Shown here piece by piece: positions 6,759 through 12,833 of a stretch of 12,833 nucleotides of DNA. Below the pieces are notes generated by a model. That model saw only the letters and a program-made list of their open reading frames with translations, had not been told where the DNA came from and ran no database searches. Within the stretch, counting starts at the first letter, position 1. The number at the start of each line of letters is the position of its first letter. Made by a program: the position numbers and the translations under genes. This stretch comes from an uncultured Pseudomonadota bacterium (GTDB lineage Bacteria; Desulfobacterota_B; Binatia; UBA9968): assembly GCA_946478635.1 (NCBI GenBank), contig CAMLCX010000090.1, forward strand, positions 1 through 12,833, in the 5' to 3' direction.

Positions 6759-8057
6759 TTGCGCCTGATCCGGCTGATCGTCCTGGGCGCGCCGCTCTGG
6801 CTGTTGGCGCTGATTTTCCCCGGCGGGTGGGTCGTGGGGCTGAGCTATTTTCTCATCCTGGCCGTGCTCTGCTGGCGCGACGCGGCGACGATTCCGCCGA
6901 ATTCCCGGCTCCGGGCGCTACGCCAATTGCCGCCCCGCTTCGCTTTCGACGTGGAGCATTCGATCACGCTAGTTCTAACCAATCTCTCCGCCCGCCCGAT
7001 TAAAGCTGCGGTGCGCGACGAACTGCCGGATATTTTCGCCTCGGACACGGAACTGCCGCAGGTGGTCATCCCGACAGCCGGCGAAGCGCGCTTGGCCTAC
7101 GTCGTGCGGCCGCTCCGGCGCGGCGCCTACGATTTCGGCGATGTGATCCTGCGGGTGTCGGGTGAGCGGGACCTGATCCAGAAACAGTTGGCACTCACGG
7201 TTGCGAACACGGCCAAGGTGTATCCAAACTTCCGCGGCGCCGATCAATATCATCTGCTGGCGCAAATCGATCGGCGCGAAGAAGTCGTGCGCAAGCCCCG
7301 GCCGATTAAAGCGGTCGGCACTGATTTCGAAAGCCTGCGTCCGTATATATCCGGCGAAGATTCACGCAATATCGATTGGAAAGCGACCGCGCGGCGCGGC
7401 GCACCGATTAGCCGGAACAAGCAGGTGGAAAAGGGACAGCAACTAGCGATTCTTCTGGACGCCGGCCGTCTGATGGCGGAAACCGTCGACAAGTATTCCA
7501 AGCTCGAACATGCGCTCAATGCGGCTGTCATGCTGAGCTATGTCGTACAAAAACGCGGCGATGCTCTTTCGGTGGCCTCTTTTTCCAACAAGATCGAATC
7601 ATTTCTTCCCACCGTGCGCGGCCCATCGCTAATGCCCCGCGTGCTCGAATCGCTCTACGCCGTTCAAGTGCGCGCGGTGGAATCGGATTACTGGCAGGCT
7701 ATTGCGCAAATCATGACCCTGCTCACGCGGCGCAGTCTGGTCATCTTGTTGACCGACGTATTGGACGCTTCGGCAAGCGCGGGCTTGATCAATAATCTTT
7801 CGCGCGCGGCGGAAAGGCATTTGGTGCTCTGCGTCGTTCTCAGCGAACCGGCGATCGGCGAGATTGCGCGTGCCATTCCGGCGACCGTGGAAGAAGCCTA
7901 TCGCAAGGCTGCCGCCTGCGATCAGTTGCGGCGCAGAAGACTCGCGATCGAAAGCATGCGCTCGCGCGGTATTTTGGTGCTCGATACCGATCCCGCTCAT
8001 CTGAGCGTTCATCTGGTCAAGCGCTACCTGGAAATTCGCCAGGCAAACCTGCAATGA
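6759..8057 (+). CDS. DUF58 protein (vWA-like MoxR partner)
   Basis: A protein of 432 residues (438 from ATT 6741) with two N-terminal membrane helices (about 2-20 and 24-40). A beta-rich extracytoplasmic or membrane-proximal segment follows (about 60-155). The DUF58 signature is RPYISGEDSRNIDWKATARR (194-213). The C-terminal half is vWA-like: the strand LAILLDAGRLM (229-239) replaces the metal-site DxSxS with DAGRL, then GDALSVASFSNKI (267-279) and LVILLTDVLDAS (327-338). From memory, DAGRLM-type variants occur in other DUF58 proteins, so this may be a subfamily trait rather than damage. DUF58 proteins are standard neighbours and presumed clients of MoxR ATPases. TTG 6759 is the first conventional start but has no well-placed ribosome site. 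An upstream ATT with a good one would add ISFLPT before TTG 6759, whose TTG would then read Leu. The stop lies just before a repeat cluster. Confidence 0.88.
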   Translation: MRLIRLIVLGAPLWLLALIFPGGWVVGLSYFLILAVLCWRDAATIPPNSRLRALRQLPPRFAFDVEHSITLVLTNLSARPIKAAVRDELPDIFASDTELPQVVIPTAGEARLAYVVRPLRRGAYDFGDVILRVSGERDLIQKQLALTVANTAKVYPNFRGADQYHLLAQIDRREEVVRKPRPIKAVGTDFESLRPYISGEDSRNIDWKATARRGAPISRNKQVEKGQQLAILLDAGRLMAETVDKYSKLEHALNAAVMLSYVVQKRGDALSVASFSNKIESFLPTVRGPSLMPRVLESLYAVQVRAVESDYWQAIAQIMTLLTRRSLVILLTDVLDASASAGLINNLSRAAERHLVLCVVLSEPAIGEIARAIPATVEEAYRKAAACDQLRRRRLAIESMRSRGILVLDTDPAHLSVHLVKRYLEIRQANLQ

Positions 8058-8095
8058 TTCGAGCGTGGCTGAGCCGCAACCAAAAAAGAGGGATT

Positions 8096-8188
8096 CACCA
8101 CGAAGGCACGAAGGACACGAAGGGTGTGAGGTAAGGGCGGGTTTCAAACCCGCCCCTACACTTCGTGCTCTTCGTGACCTTCGTGGTG
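8096..8188. repeat. Nested inverted repeat (CACGAAGG outer, GGGCGGGTTT inner)
   Basis: The outer arm at 8096-8122 is built of CACGAAGG-type units and is inverted at 8161-8188. The arms match at about 25 positions with one gap. Inside, GTAAGGGCGGGTTT (8131-8144) and AAACCCGCCCCTAC (8146-8159) form a 14-nt stem with 13 matches and a single-base loop. Both parts resemble repeat families widespread in uncultured bacteria (from memory). Confidence 0.7.
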
Positions 8189-8302
8189 AGGTCGAATTGT
8201 CCTGTAGAATCGAATCGTAGCTTTGGTGCCTCAAAAATTTGCGCAAGCTGCGAAAACTCTCAACGATAATAGTACAGAGTACATAGAGTTCGGAGTATTT
8301 CT

Positions 8303-8311
8303 TGTTAGAAT
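8303..8311 (+). promoter_or_regulatory. Possible extended -10 promoter for RDD-SpoIIM genes
   Basis: TGTTAGAAT fits TGnTATAAT with one mismatch, about 120 nt before the RDD start. No convincing -35 is seen. It lies inside the repeat-rich gap and could restart transcription downstream of it. Confidence 0.28.
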
Positions 8312-8313
8312 TC

Positions 8314-8346
8314 TTTTCTCTGCGCCCTCTGCGCCTCTGTGGTGAA
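8314..8346. repeat. Short TCTGCGCC tandem repeat tract
   Basis: CTCTGCGCC and CTCTGCGCC occur side by side, followed by TCTGTGGTGAA. This resembles a dispersed repeat seen in many uncultured-bacterium genomes (from memory). No internal palindrome is visible. Confidence 0.45.
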
Positions 8347-8432
8347 GCATCCGATTTCCGAATTTCTAACCGGATGTGGCACAGCGGAATCCACGGTCCT
8401 GGGCTAGGAAATTTTAAGCCACAGTAGTCATC

Positions 8433-9293
8433 ATGGAAGAACGAGTTCATATATCCACACCCGATCACGTGAGCCTGGAATTCGAGCTTGCCGGCCCCGG
8501 ATCTCGTTTCTCCGCCTACGTGATTGATTTTATTTTTAGCGTTCTCTTGATCATCGCCATCATTTTTGTCGCGTATTTGACCGGCGGGCTATTGGCCCTG
8601 AGATCCCTCGCCCGGTCCTCGGGCGGCAACATCAGCGTCTCCTGGGTATGGGCCGTACTGATCCTGATCATTTTTCTGATCAACTGGGGTTATTACGTTT
8701 TTTTCGAGGGTTTGCGAAAAGGGTCGACGCCTGGAAAGAAACGCATGGGCATTCGCGTTATTCGTCAAGACGGCCTGCCGATTGGTTTGCGCGAGGCGGC
8801 ACTGCGCAATTTGGTCCGCGCCGCCGACATGTTGCCGCCGCCCAGTTACATTTTAGGCGGGCTGGTGATGCACTTCGATCCGCTCGGTCGCCGTTTGGGC
8901 GACATGGTGGCGGGAACTTATGTCGTCGTCGAGAAGTTCGACCTGGCTGCGCAAGGCGCAAGCGGCGCCGCCTGGGCTAAACGCATCGAACAAGGACGGT
9001 CGCGCCAGGCGCTCACCCTGCCGCGCGGCACGATCTCGGCCCAGCAGCTTGGCTTGATCGAGCAATTTCTCGCTCGCTCGCGCGAGCTATCCGCGGAGCG
9101 CCGCGGTCAATTGGCCTGGCAAATCGCCGAACCGCTGCTACCCTTGCTCGGCGAAGATCGCGACTCTTTGGCGCGGAGCGCCGAACGAACCGAGCGCTGC
9201 GAACGGCTACTGCTGGAAATTCTCGAATCCGCGCAACAGAAAAATCCACCTGTCATGACTGCCAAGGCGCCGCTGCCATCGTCGTTATTTTAG
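8433..9293 (+). CDS. RDD-family membrane protein
   Basis: A 286-residue protein with an RDD domain at about residues 20-168. SRFSAYVIDFIFSVLL (24-39) carries the conserved Arg25 and Asp32. A second helix pair lies at about 71-93, then STPGKKRMGIRVIRQDG (98-114), ALRNLVRAADMLP (123-135) and DPLGRRLGDMVAGTYVVVE (149-167), with the second conserved Asp in LGD. A soluble, helical, charged tail (about 175-270) rich in Arg and Glu extends into the cytosol and is longer than in minimal RDD proteins. RDD proteins are poorly characterised; some are linked to ion transport, but in moxR/spoIIM-type clusters their role is unknown. No strong Shine-Dalgarno precedes ATG 8433, which is kept because the conserved N-terminus starts soon after. 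The SpoIIM-family gene follows after 12 nt. Confidence 0.88.
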   Translation: MEERVHISTPDHVSLEFELAGPGSRFSAYVIDFIFSVLLIIAIIFVAYLTGGLLALRSLARSSGGNISVSWVWAVLILIIFLINWGYYVFFEGLRKGSTPGKKRMGIRVIRQDGLPIGLREAALRNLVRAADMLPPPSYILGGLVMHFDPLGRRLGDMVAGTYVVVEKFDLAAQGASGAAWAKRIEQGRSRQALTLPRGTISAQQLGLIEQFLARSRELSAERRGQLAWQIAEPLLPLLGEDRDSLARSAERTERCERLLLEILESAQQKNPPVMTAKAPLPSSLF

Positions 9294-9305
9294 AAACGGA
9301 ATCAC

Positions 9306-10295
9306 ATGGAAAACTCGACGGAGAAACTCGAACAATGGACGGGCTTTTACCGGCGCGCACAAACGCTTTTGCGCAGCCGCCGCGCCCTGCGCCGCTTGAG
9401 CGGCCCCGAGCTTGAGCGCTTGATCGACGACTACCAATCGCTCACCGCCGACCTGGCGCGAGCGCGCTCCCTCGGCGCGGCGCGCGAAACCATCGACCAG
9501 CTCAATCGCATCGCCGTCGCCGGCCACAACCTCCTTTATGGTCAGATTCGCCTGCCCCATGACGGCGCGGCGTCTTACGCCGGCTTTGCTCGTATGGTGC
9601 GTAAATGCGCCTGGGCCGTGGGTTTATCCGCCGCGATTTTTTTTGGCTCGGCGCTGGTCAGTTTTGTCGCGGTGCAGTTCTATCCGTCCCTCGGTTATGA
9701 CTTGCTCTCCGAAGACTTTCTCGACTTCGATCCCGCCAGCAAGGAAAACCTCCATAACATTCCCAGTCTGGCGCGGCCGGTGGTTTCGTCGTTGATTATT
9801 TCCAACAACATCCAGGTGACCTTACTCGCCTTCGGTTTCGGTCTCACCGCCGGCATCGGCACAACCGTGCTGCTGCTGTTCAACGGCATCCACCTGGGCT
9901 CCGTCGCCGGCTGGATGACGCTTCACGGCAAGGACCGCGCGCTGTGGGGTTGGATCATGCCGCACGGGGGTACTGAATTGTTGGCAATCTGTTTGGCAGG
10001 AGCAGCCGGCTATGTTCTCGCCGCGGCGATCGTCGCGCCTGGGCAATGGCGCCGCAGCACTGCTCTCAAAAATGCCGGCGGCGACGCGCTCGTGATCGAA
10101 CTTGGCTGCGTGGTAATGCTCGTCATCGCCGGATTCATCGAAGGTTTCGTTTCGCCGAGCGGAATCGACTACGCGAGCCGCATCGGTGTTTTATGCGTGA
10201 GCCTCGGTTTGTGGGCGGTCTATTTTCTTGCCGCAGGTCGCGCAGCCGCGATTACCGAACCGAACATACCATCTCACCACGAAGCTGATTCATGA
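9306..10295 (+). CDS. SpoIIM-family (stage II sporulation protein M-like) membrane protein
   Basis: A 329-residue protein. The N-terminal cytosolic helical part (about 5-95) contains GFYRRAQTLLRSRRALRRLS (13-32) and HNLLYGQ (74-80). About five membrane segments follow (roughly 104-124, 172-198, 222-244, 262-280, 292-312). The SpoIIM/DUF95 core is clear: ISNNIQVTLLAFGFGLTAGI (165-184), FNGIHLGS (192-199), WGWIMPHGGTELLAICLAGA (214-233) and IAGFIEGFVSP (274-284). In Bacillus, SpoIIM works with SpoIID and SpoIIP in peptidoglycan remodelling during engulfment. This organism shows no other sporulation genes here, and SpoIIM-like proteins beside RDD and moxR genes are common in non-sporulating bacteria. 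A role in membrane or cell-wall remodelling is an inference. Only 12 nt separate it from the RDD gene, so the two are probably co-expressed. Confidence 0.9.
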   Translation: MENSTEKLEQWTGFYRRAQTLLRSRRALRRLSGPELERLIDDYQSLTADLARARSLGAARETIDQLNRIAVAGHNLLYGQIRLPHDGAASYAGFARMVRKCAWAVGLSAAIFFGSALVSFVAVQFYPSLGYDLLSEDFLDFDPASKENLHNIPSLARPVVSSLIISNNIQVTLLAFGFGLTAGIGTTVLLLFNGIHLGSVAGWMTLHGKDRALWGWIMPHGGTELLAICLAGAAGYVLAAAIVAPGQWRRSTALKNAGGDALVIELGCVVMLVIAGFIEGFVSPSGIDYASRIGVLCVSLGLWAVYFLAAGRAAAITEPNIPSHHEADS

Positions 10296-10366
10296 CCTTA
10301 CGGTCGCCCACAGAGGATGAAAGATGAAAATGGGGGGATTTACCTCCGCATGTTTTCCCCGCGACT

Positions 10367-10445
10367 CGTCATTCCCGCGCACGCGGGAATCCAGGTTTAT
10401 TTTCCGCCCCAATTAGCCTGGATACCCGCTTTTGCGGGTACGACG
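10367..10445. repeat. REP/BIME-like double palindrome
   Basis: Two 29-nt arms (10367-10395 and 10417-10445) are inverted copies with 23 matches across a 21-nt centre. Each arm is itself a hairpin: ATTCCCGCG/CGCGGGAAT (10371-10389) on the left, TACCCGC/GCGGGTA (around TTTT, 10423-10440) on the right. Where the arms differ, a T-A stem pair is replaced by A-T, so pairing is kept. It belongs to the widespread family whose false translation reads VIPAxAGIQ. Confidence 0.8.
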
Positions 10446-10522
10446 GAACGTTGCGATTACTTCTCGTACTCGGGTTCTTCATTCTATAGATCATCCACGC
10501 ACAAGTATTTTCAAAAGAGCAA

Positions 10523-10582
10523 ACGAAGAGCACGAAGTTTAGGAGTGAAAATTATTCCGACCTTCGGGGTTCGTGTCCTTCG
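10523..10582. repeat. Decayed CACGAAG-type inverted repeat
   Basis: ACGAAGAGCACGAAG (10523-10537) faces CTTCGGGGTTCGTGTCCTTCG (10562-10582). This looks like an eroded copy of the outer repeat at 8096-8188, with weaker arm matching and no inner palindrome. Confidence 0.45.
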
Positions 10583-10687
10583 GATTGCTATCCAAAACTA
10601 ACTCCAACATGTTTGTCATAGCGTACCGCTTAAATATTCCGAAAGTCGAAGACTCTCGGATTCGGAAATTCCTCTCGCCAAGCATGT

Positions 10688-10814
10688 CCTGAGTCCATCG
10701 AAGGGGCGCAAAGACGCTAAGTGACACGCCGAGGCGTGTCATCCCGAGCCGGAGCGAGGGATCTAAGAAAGATTTCTCCCCGAAATGACAACCCGTCACC
10801 TTTGCGCCTTTGCG
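10688..10814. repeat. Composite nested palindromes upstream of pssA
   Basis: Several units are stacked. CCTGAGTCCATCGAAGG (10688-10704) resembles the common CCTGAG..TCGAAGG repeat. CGCAAAGACGCTAAGTGAC (10707-10725) is inverted as GTCACCTTTGCGCCTTTGCG (10795-10814). Inside, TGACACGCC/GGCGTGTCA (10722-10741) is a 9-bp stem with a 2-nt loop. A TGTCATCCCGAGC..GGGATCT element with ATGACA at its other end (10737-10790) fills the middle. Confidence 0.65.
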
Positions 10815-10974
10815 GGAGATACTCCGGCTTTGGTTGCGGATCTGCGGCCATGGGCCTTTACGGTGAATCCTGTTGTTTCTCGTTTTGGTTGTGGCTTATG
10901 CGCTGCAGGTTCTTATGGACAGCCCCGGCGCCGGGATGTTAGCGTTCACGCAAACGCAAAAGAAGGCGGCAACC

Positions 10975-11613
10975 ATGACCACTCGACCGGCAAAAAAGAA
11001 GCGTGTTCACTTCTCGATGCTGAGGAACTATCACCCCGCGGATCTCATCACGCTCGCCAATGGCGCCGCCGGAACCGCGGCGATTTTCGCGATCATGAGT
11101 TATCTGATCGCGCCGGAAATCTGGCGTGTCTATCTGTCGATGGGGCTTTTGCTGGTCGCGCTGTTGTTCGATATCGCCGACGGACAAATCGCCCGGCGGC
11201 GCGACGAGCATTCGCCCTTCGGACAGGAGCTCGATTCGCTCGCCGATGTCGTCAGTTTCGGCGTCGCTCCCGCGGCCCTCGCCTTTGGACTGGGCATGCG
11301 CGGTATTGTGGACGGCATCATTCTGGTTTACTTCGTCGCCTGCGGCATCAGCCGCTTGGCGCGCTACAACGTCACCGCCGGAGACTTGAGCGACGCTTCC
11401 GGCAAAGTCAAATACTTCGAAGGCACGCCGATACCTTCGAGCCTGATTCTCGTCGCCATACTTGCGCTATGTGAGTACATGGGGCGCGTCGGCGACAACC
11501 TTCCTTTCGGCGTCATCCAGATCGCCGGCGCGAACTGGCATCCGTTCTCACTGCTCTTCTTCGTCAATGGCTCGACGATGATCAGCAAAACACTGCACAT
11601 CCCGAAATTGTGA
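10975..11613 (+). CDS. pssA: CDP-diacylglycerol-serine O-phosphatidyltransferase
   Basis: Makes phosphatidylserine from CDP-diacylglycerol and L-serine in the inner membrane, the step before phosphatidylethanolamine. The 212-residue protein has the complete CDP-alcohol phosphatidyltransferase signature: D66, D69-G70, A73-R74, G83, D87, D91 (DIADGQIARR...FGQELDSLADVVSFG), with exact DGx2ARx8Gx3Dx3D spacing. A LITLANGAAGTAAI segment (24-37) and several membrane helices fit the Bacillus-type (class II) enzyme, as does the ending STMISKTLHIPKL (200-212). ATG 10975 is chosen because GAAGG lies 8 nt upstream; the frame is open upstream to TTG 10873, but that part looks non-homologous. The frequent partner psd (decarboxylase) is not seen beside it. 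Substrate could in principle be another polar head group, but PssA is by far the best fit. Confidence 0.9.
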   Translation: MTTRPAKKKRVHFSMLRNYHPADLITLANGAAGTAAIFAIMSYLIAPEIWRVYLSMGLLLVALLFDIADGQIARRRDEHSPFGQELDSLADVVSFGVAPAALAFGLGMRGIVDGIILVYFVACGISRLARYNVTAGDLSDASGKVKYFEGTPIPSSLILVAILALCEYMGRVGDNLPFGVIQIAGANWHPFSLLFFVNGSTMISKTLHIPKL

Positions 11614-11668
11614 GAATTTTCTTCCAAAGCAAAGACAAAGCACCAGACGAGAGAGATGTCGGCGCCCT

Positions 11669-11768
11669 CCAACTGCCCCCCTTAGAAAAAGGGGGGAACG
11701 GAGGGATTTTGTTCGCGCACGCTAGAAACAAATCCCCCTAAATCCCCCTTTGCCAAAGGGGGAGTGGA
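11669..11768. repeat. G/C-tract double hairpin between convergent genes
   Basis: CCCCCCTT (11676-11683) pairs with AAGGGGGG (11689-11696). CCCCCTTT (11744-11751) pairs with AAAGGGGG (11755-11762). The outer sequences are also inverted (TCCA..GGGATTT against AAATCCCC..TGGA), so the element is a palindrome of two hairpins. It resembles the common AATCCCCCT..CCCCTTT repeat family (from memory). It lies between pssA (+) and the - strand receptor gene and may stop transcripts from both sides. Confidence 0.65.
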
Positions 11769-11850
11769 CAACCCCGACACTAACTTGCAAAATTCTGCAG
11801 CCAGCGAGTGCAGAAACATCGAGCAGTAACGACTTTGCAAAAACCGGCTT

Positions 11851-12833
11851 CTAACCCTTGGGCGCCAGGATCGGTTTGAGCTTTTGTTTGAGCGCCGCCG
11901 GCATGGATAATCCTTCGACGAACATCTTGTGCAGTTCGGTGCCCGTGATCGGGCTGACCGTCATTCGCGTTTTATCCGCGTCCGCGACGAGCTCCGGATC
12001 CTTTAGCGTTTTCAAAAAAGCCGCCTCCACCGCGCGCACCCGATCCAACGGCACGCCGGGCGGCATCGCGTACGGGCGCGAATAATAATTAGGCTTCACT
12101 AATCCCAGCTTCAACATCTGACGTTCTTCGTCGTTGCGCGCGTACTGATAAATCGACGGCACGTTTTTCTGCGGCAAATCCGTCAGCGGCTCGTCCACCC
12201 ACTGGGAGAGAATCAACCATTCGCCGCTTTCGAAGTCTTTGTAGTTGGAAACCCCCAGGGTCTCCCAACCCGTGATCACGCTGTTAACTTCGCCCGACTG
12301 CATGGCGAGGCGAATCTCCGCCGTGCCTTTGAAGCCCGAAACCAGCTTCACCCGAGCGCCGAGCACATCCCTGAGGAACGTCGCCGAATGCTGAATGCTG
12401 GTATTAGGCACCGCGCCGACGATCACTTCCTTGGCGCCGCTCATGAAATCCTCCATCTTGGTGATCCCCGATTGCTTGGTGACCACCATGATGTATTTAA
12501 AAATGTCCGGCGCGCCGATGTAGTTGAATTTGCCGAGATCGAATTGCGCCGCCGATGAGCCGTAAAGCTGCGACGGCCAGATGCCGCCGTCGAAACTGTT
12601 GATGACCGTCCCGTCCTTGGGCGCCTGGTTGTAGGTATAGTTGGCGGAAACCATGGTCCCCGCGCCCACCATATTGTTGACGAGCACGGCGGGATTGCCG
12701 GGAATGTACTTGCCGAAGTACCGCGCGATGGCCCGCGCGTAGCGGTCGAATCCACCGCCCGCCGAATGACCGACGACAATCGTCACGGTCTTGCCGCGAT
12801 AAAAATTGGCTACGCTCTTTTCGTCGTAACCCG
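11851..12833 (-). CDS. TctC/Bug-type solute receptor, 5' end outside the window
   Basis: A periplasmic substrate-binding protein of the tripartite tricarboxylate transporter (Bug) family, which captures organic acids or similar small molecules for a TctAB-type permease. About 326 residues are visible and the frame runs open to the window edge, so signal peptide and start are missing; the GTG at 12786 is internal. The visible N-terminus FYRGKTVTIVVGHSAGGGFD, then IPGNPAVLVNNMVGAGTMVS and NQAPKDGT, are the family's classic first-domain motifs. Near the end, YAMPPGVPLDRVRAVEAAFL and LKDPELVADA are also typical. The TAG stop is at 11851-11853. No permease gene is nearby, as is usual for 'orphan' Bug receptors. 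Ligand unknown. The gene converges on pssA across a palindromic repeat. Confidence 0.9.
   Translation of the reverse strand, partial: GYDEKSVANFYRGKTVTIVVGHSAGGGFDRYARAIARYFGKYIPGNPAVLVNNMVGAGTMVSANYTYNQAPKDGTVINSFDGGIWPSQLYGSSAAQFDLGKFNYIGAPDIFKYIMVVTKQSGITKMEDFMSGAKEVIVGAVPNTSIQHSATFLRDVLGARVKLVSGFKGTAEIRLAMQSGEVNSVITGWETLGVSNYKDFESGEWLILSQWVDEPLTDLPQKNVPSIYQYARNDEERQMLKLGLVKPNYYSRPYAMPPGVPLDRVRAVEAAFLKTLKDPELVADADKTRMTVSPITGTELHKMFVEGLSMPAALKQKLKPILAPKG

Larger units (their letters stand above)
8058..8432. other. Repeat-filled gap between the DUF58 and RDD genes
   Basis: This 375-nt gap holds a nested inverted repeat (8096-8188), a tract of tandem TCTGCGCC units (8314-8346) and a possible extended -10 promoter (8303-8311). 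The ACAGAGTACATAGAG stretch at 8274-8288 looks like an eroded copy of another dispersed repeat. A long minus-strand frame across it is a product of the repeats. No gene is seen. Confidence 0.6.
10296..10974. other. Long repeat-rich intergenic region before pssA
   Basis: This 679-nt gap contains three palindromic elements (10367-10445, 10523-10582, 10688-10814) and no convincing gene. The reading frame 10317-10601 is a known type of false ORF, a translation of the REP palindrome (VIPAHAGIQ, WIPAFAGTT). Weak promoter-like TTGTCA at 10613-10618 has no good -10. The part after 10815 is plain sequence leading to the pssA ribosome site. Confidence 0.6.

Noticed and set aside
8096..8188. CRISPR-like array from repeated CACGAAGG units
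   Set aside because: Units are short, adjacent and inverted; there are no unique spacers of regular length and no cas genes.
7629..8468. 279-residue - strand frame
   Set aside because: It is antisense to the DUF58 gene and then runs through repeats; the VGAGLKPALT stretch is a typical product of the GGGCGGGTTT palindrome.
9306..10295. Evidence for endospore formation from the SpoIIM-like gene
   Set aside because: SpoIIM-family proteins are widespread beside RDD and moxR genes in non-sporulating bacteria, and other gene content points to a Gram-negative cell.
10317..10601. 94-residue + strand frame after the SpoIIM-like gene
   Set aside because: It translates the REP palindrome (VIPAHAGIQ, WIPAFAGTT), a classic false ORF, and then crosses a second repeat.
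10785..11474. 229-residue + strand frame overlapping pssA
   Set aside because: It lies in a different frame from pssA, which has a complete catalytic signature; the overlapping frame has no recognisable motif.

Overview
The window looks like a chromosomal piece of an uncultured, GC-rich Gram-negative bacterium. The evidence is a heptosyltransferase-type glycosyltransferase (LPS), a bacterial phosphatidylserine synthase, a tripartite-tricarboxylate-type (Bug/TctC) solute receptor, and many short palindromic dispersed repeats of the kind common in Deltaproteobacteria-like and related soil or sediment lineages. The lineage is an inference. No rRNA, tRNA, CRISPR array, phage gene or transposase was seen.

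Layout. (1) 46-1191: a GT9 glycosyltransferase, probably the end of an LPS or surface-glycan locus. (2) 1378-1626: an 82-residue two-helix membrane protein with a strong ribosome binding site and its own likely terminator. (3) 1932-2618: a secreted protein with a bacterial SH3 domain followed by a regular Trp-rich repeat. (4) 2811-10295: the core of the window, all on the + strand. The order is polytopic membrane protein, DUF4129 protein, DUF4350 protein, MoxR AAA+ ATPase, DUF58 protein, RDD protein, SpoIIM-family protein. An extended -10 promoter (2657-2665) precedes it. Spacing is tight in the first half (6 nt, then two 4-nt ATGA overlaps) and between the RDD and SpoIIM genes (12 nt). It is opened up by repeat-rich gaps before and after the DUF58 gene. 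(5) 10975-11613: phosphatidylserine synthase, preceded by 679 nt of stacked repeats. (6) 11851-12833, - strand: a TctC/Bug receptor whose N-terminus lies beyond the window.

How the genes may work together. MoxR ATPases are thought to act as chaperones that remodel or activate partners, and DUF58 (vWA-like) proteins are their usual partners. DUF4129, DUF4350, RDD and SpoIIM-type proteins are membrane components that recur beside moxR in several phyla. The locus therefore reads as a membrane-anchored MoxR/vWA assembly of unknown substrate, probably acting on the cell envelope. It is the best candidate here for a poorly described system, although its parts are known families.

Intergenic DNA is the other striking feature. 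At least six palindromic elements of different families sit at 1714-1790, 6549-6641, 8096-8188, 10367-10445, 10688-10814 and 11669-11768. Most are nested inverted repeats, and none interrupts a coding region.
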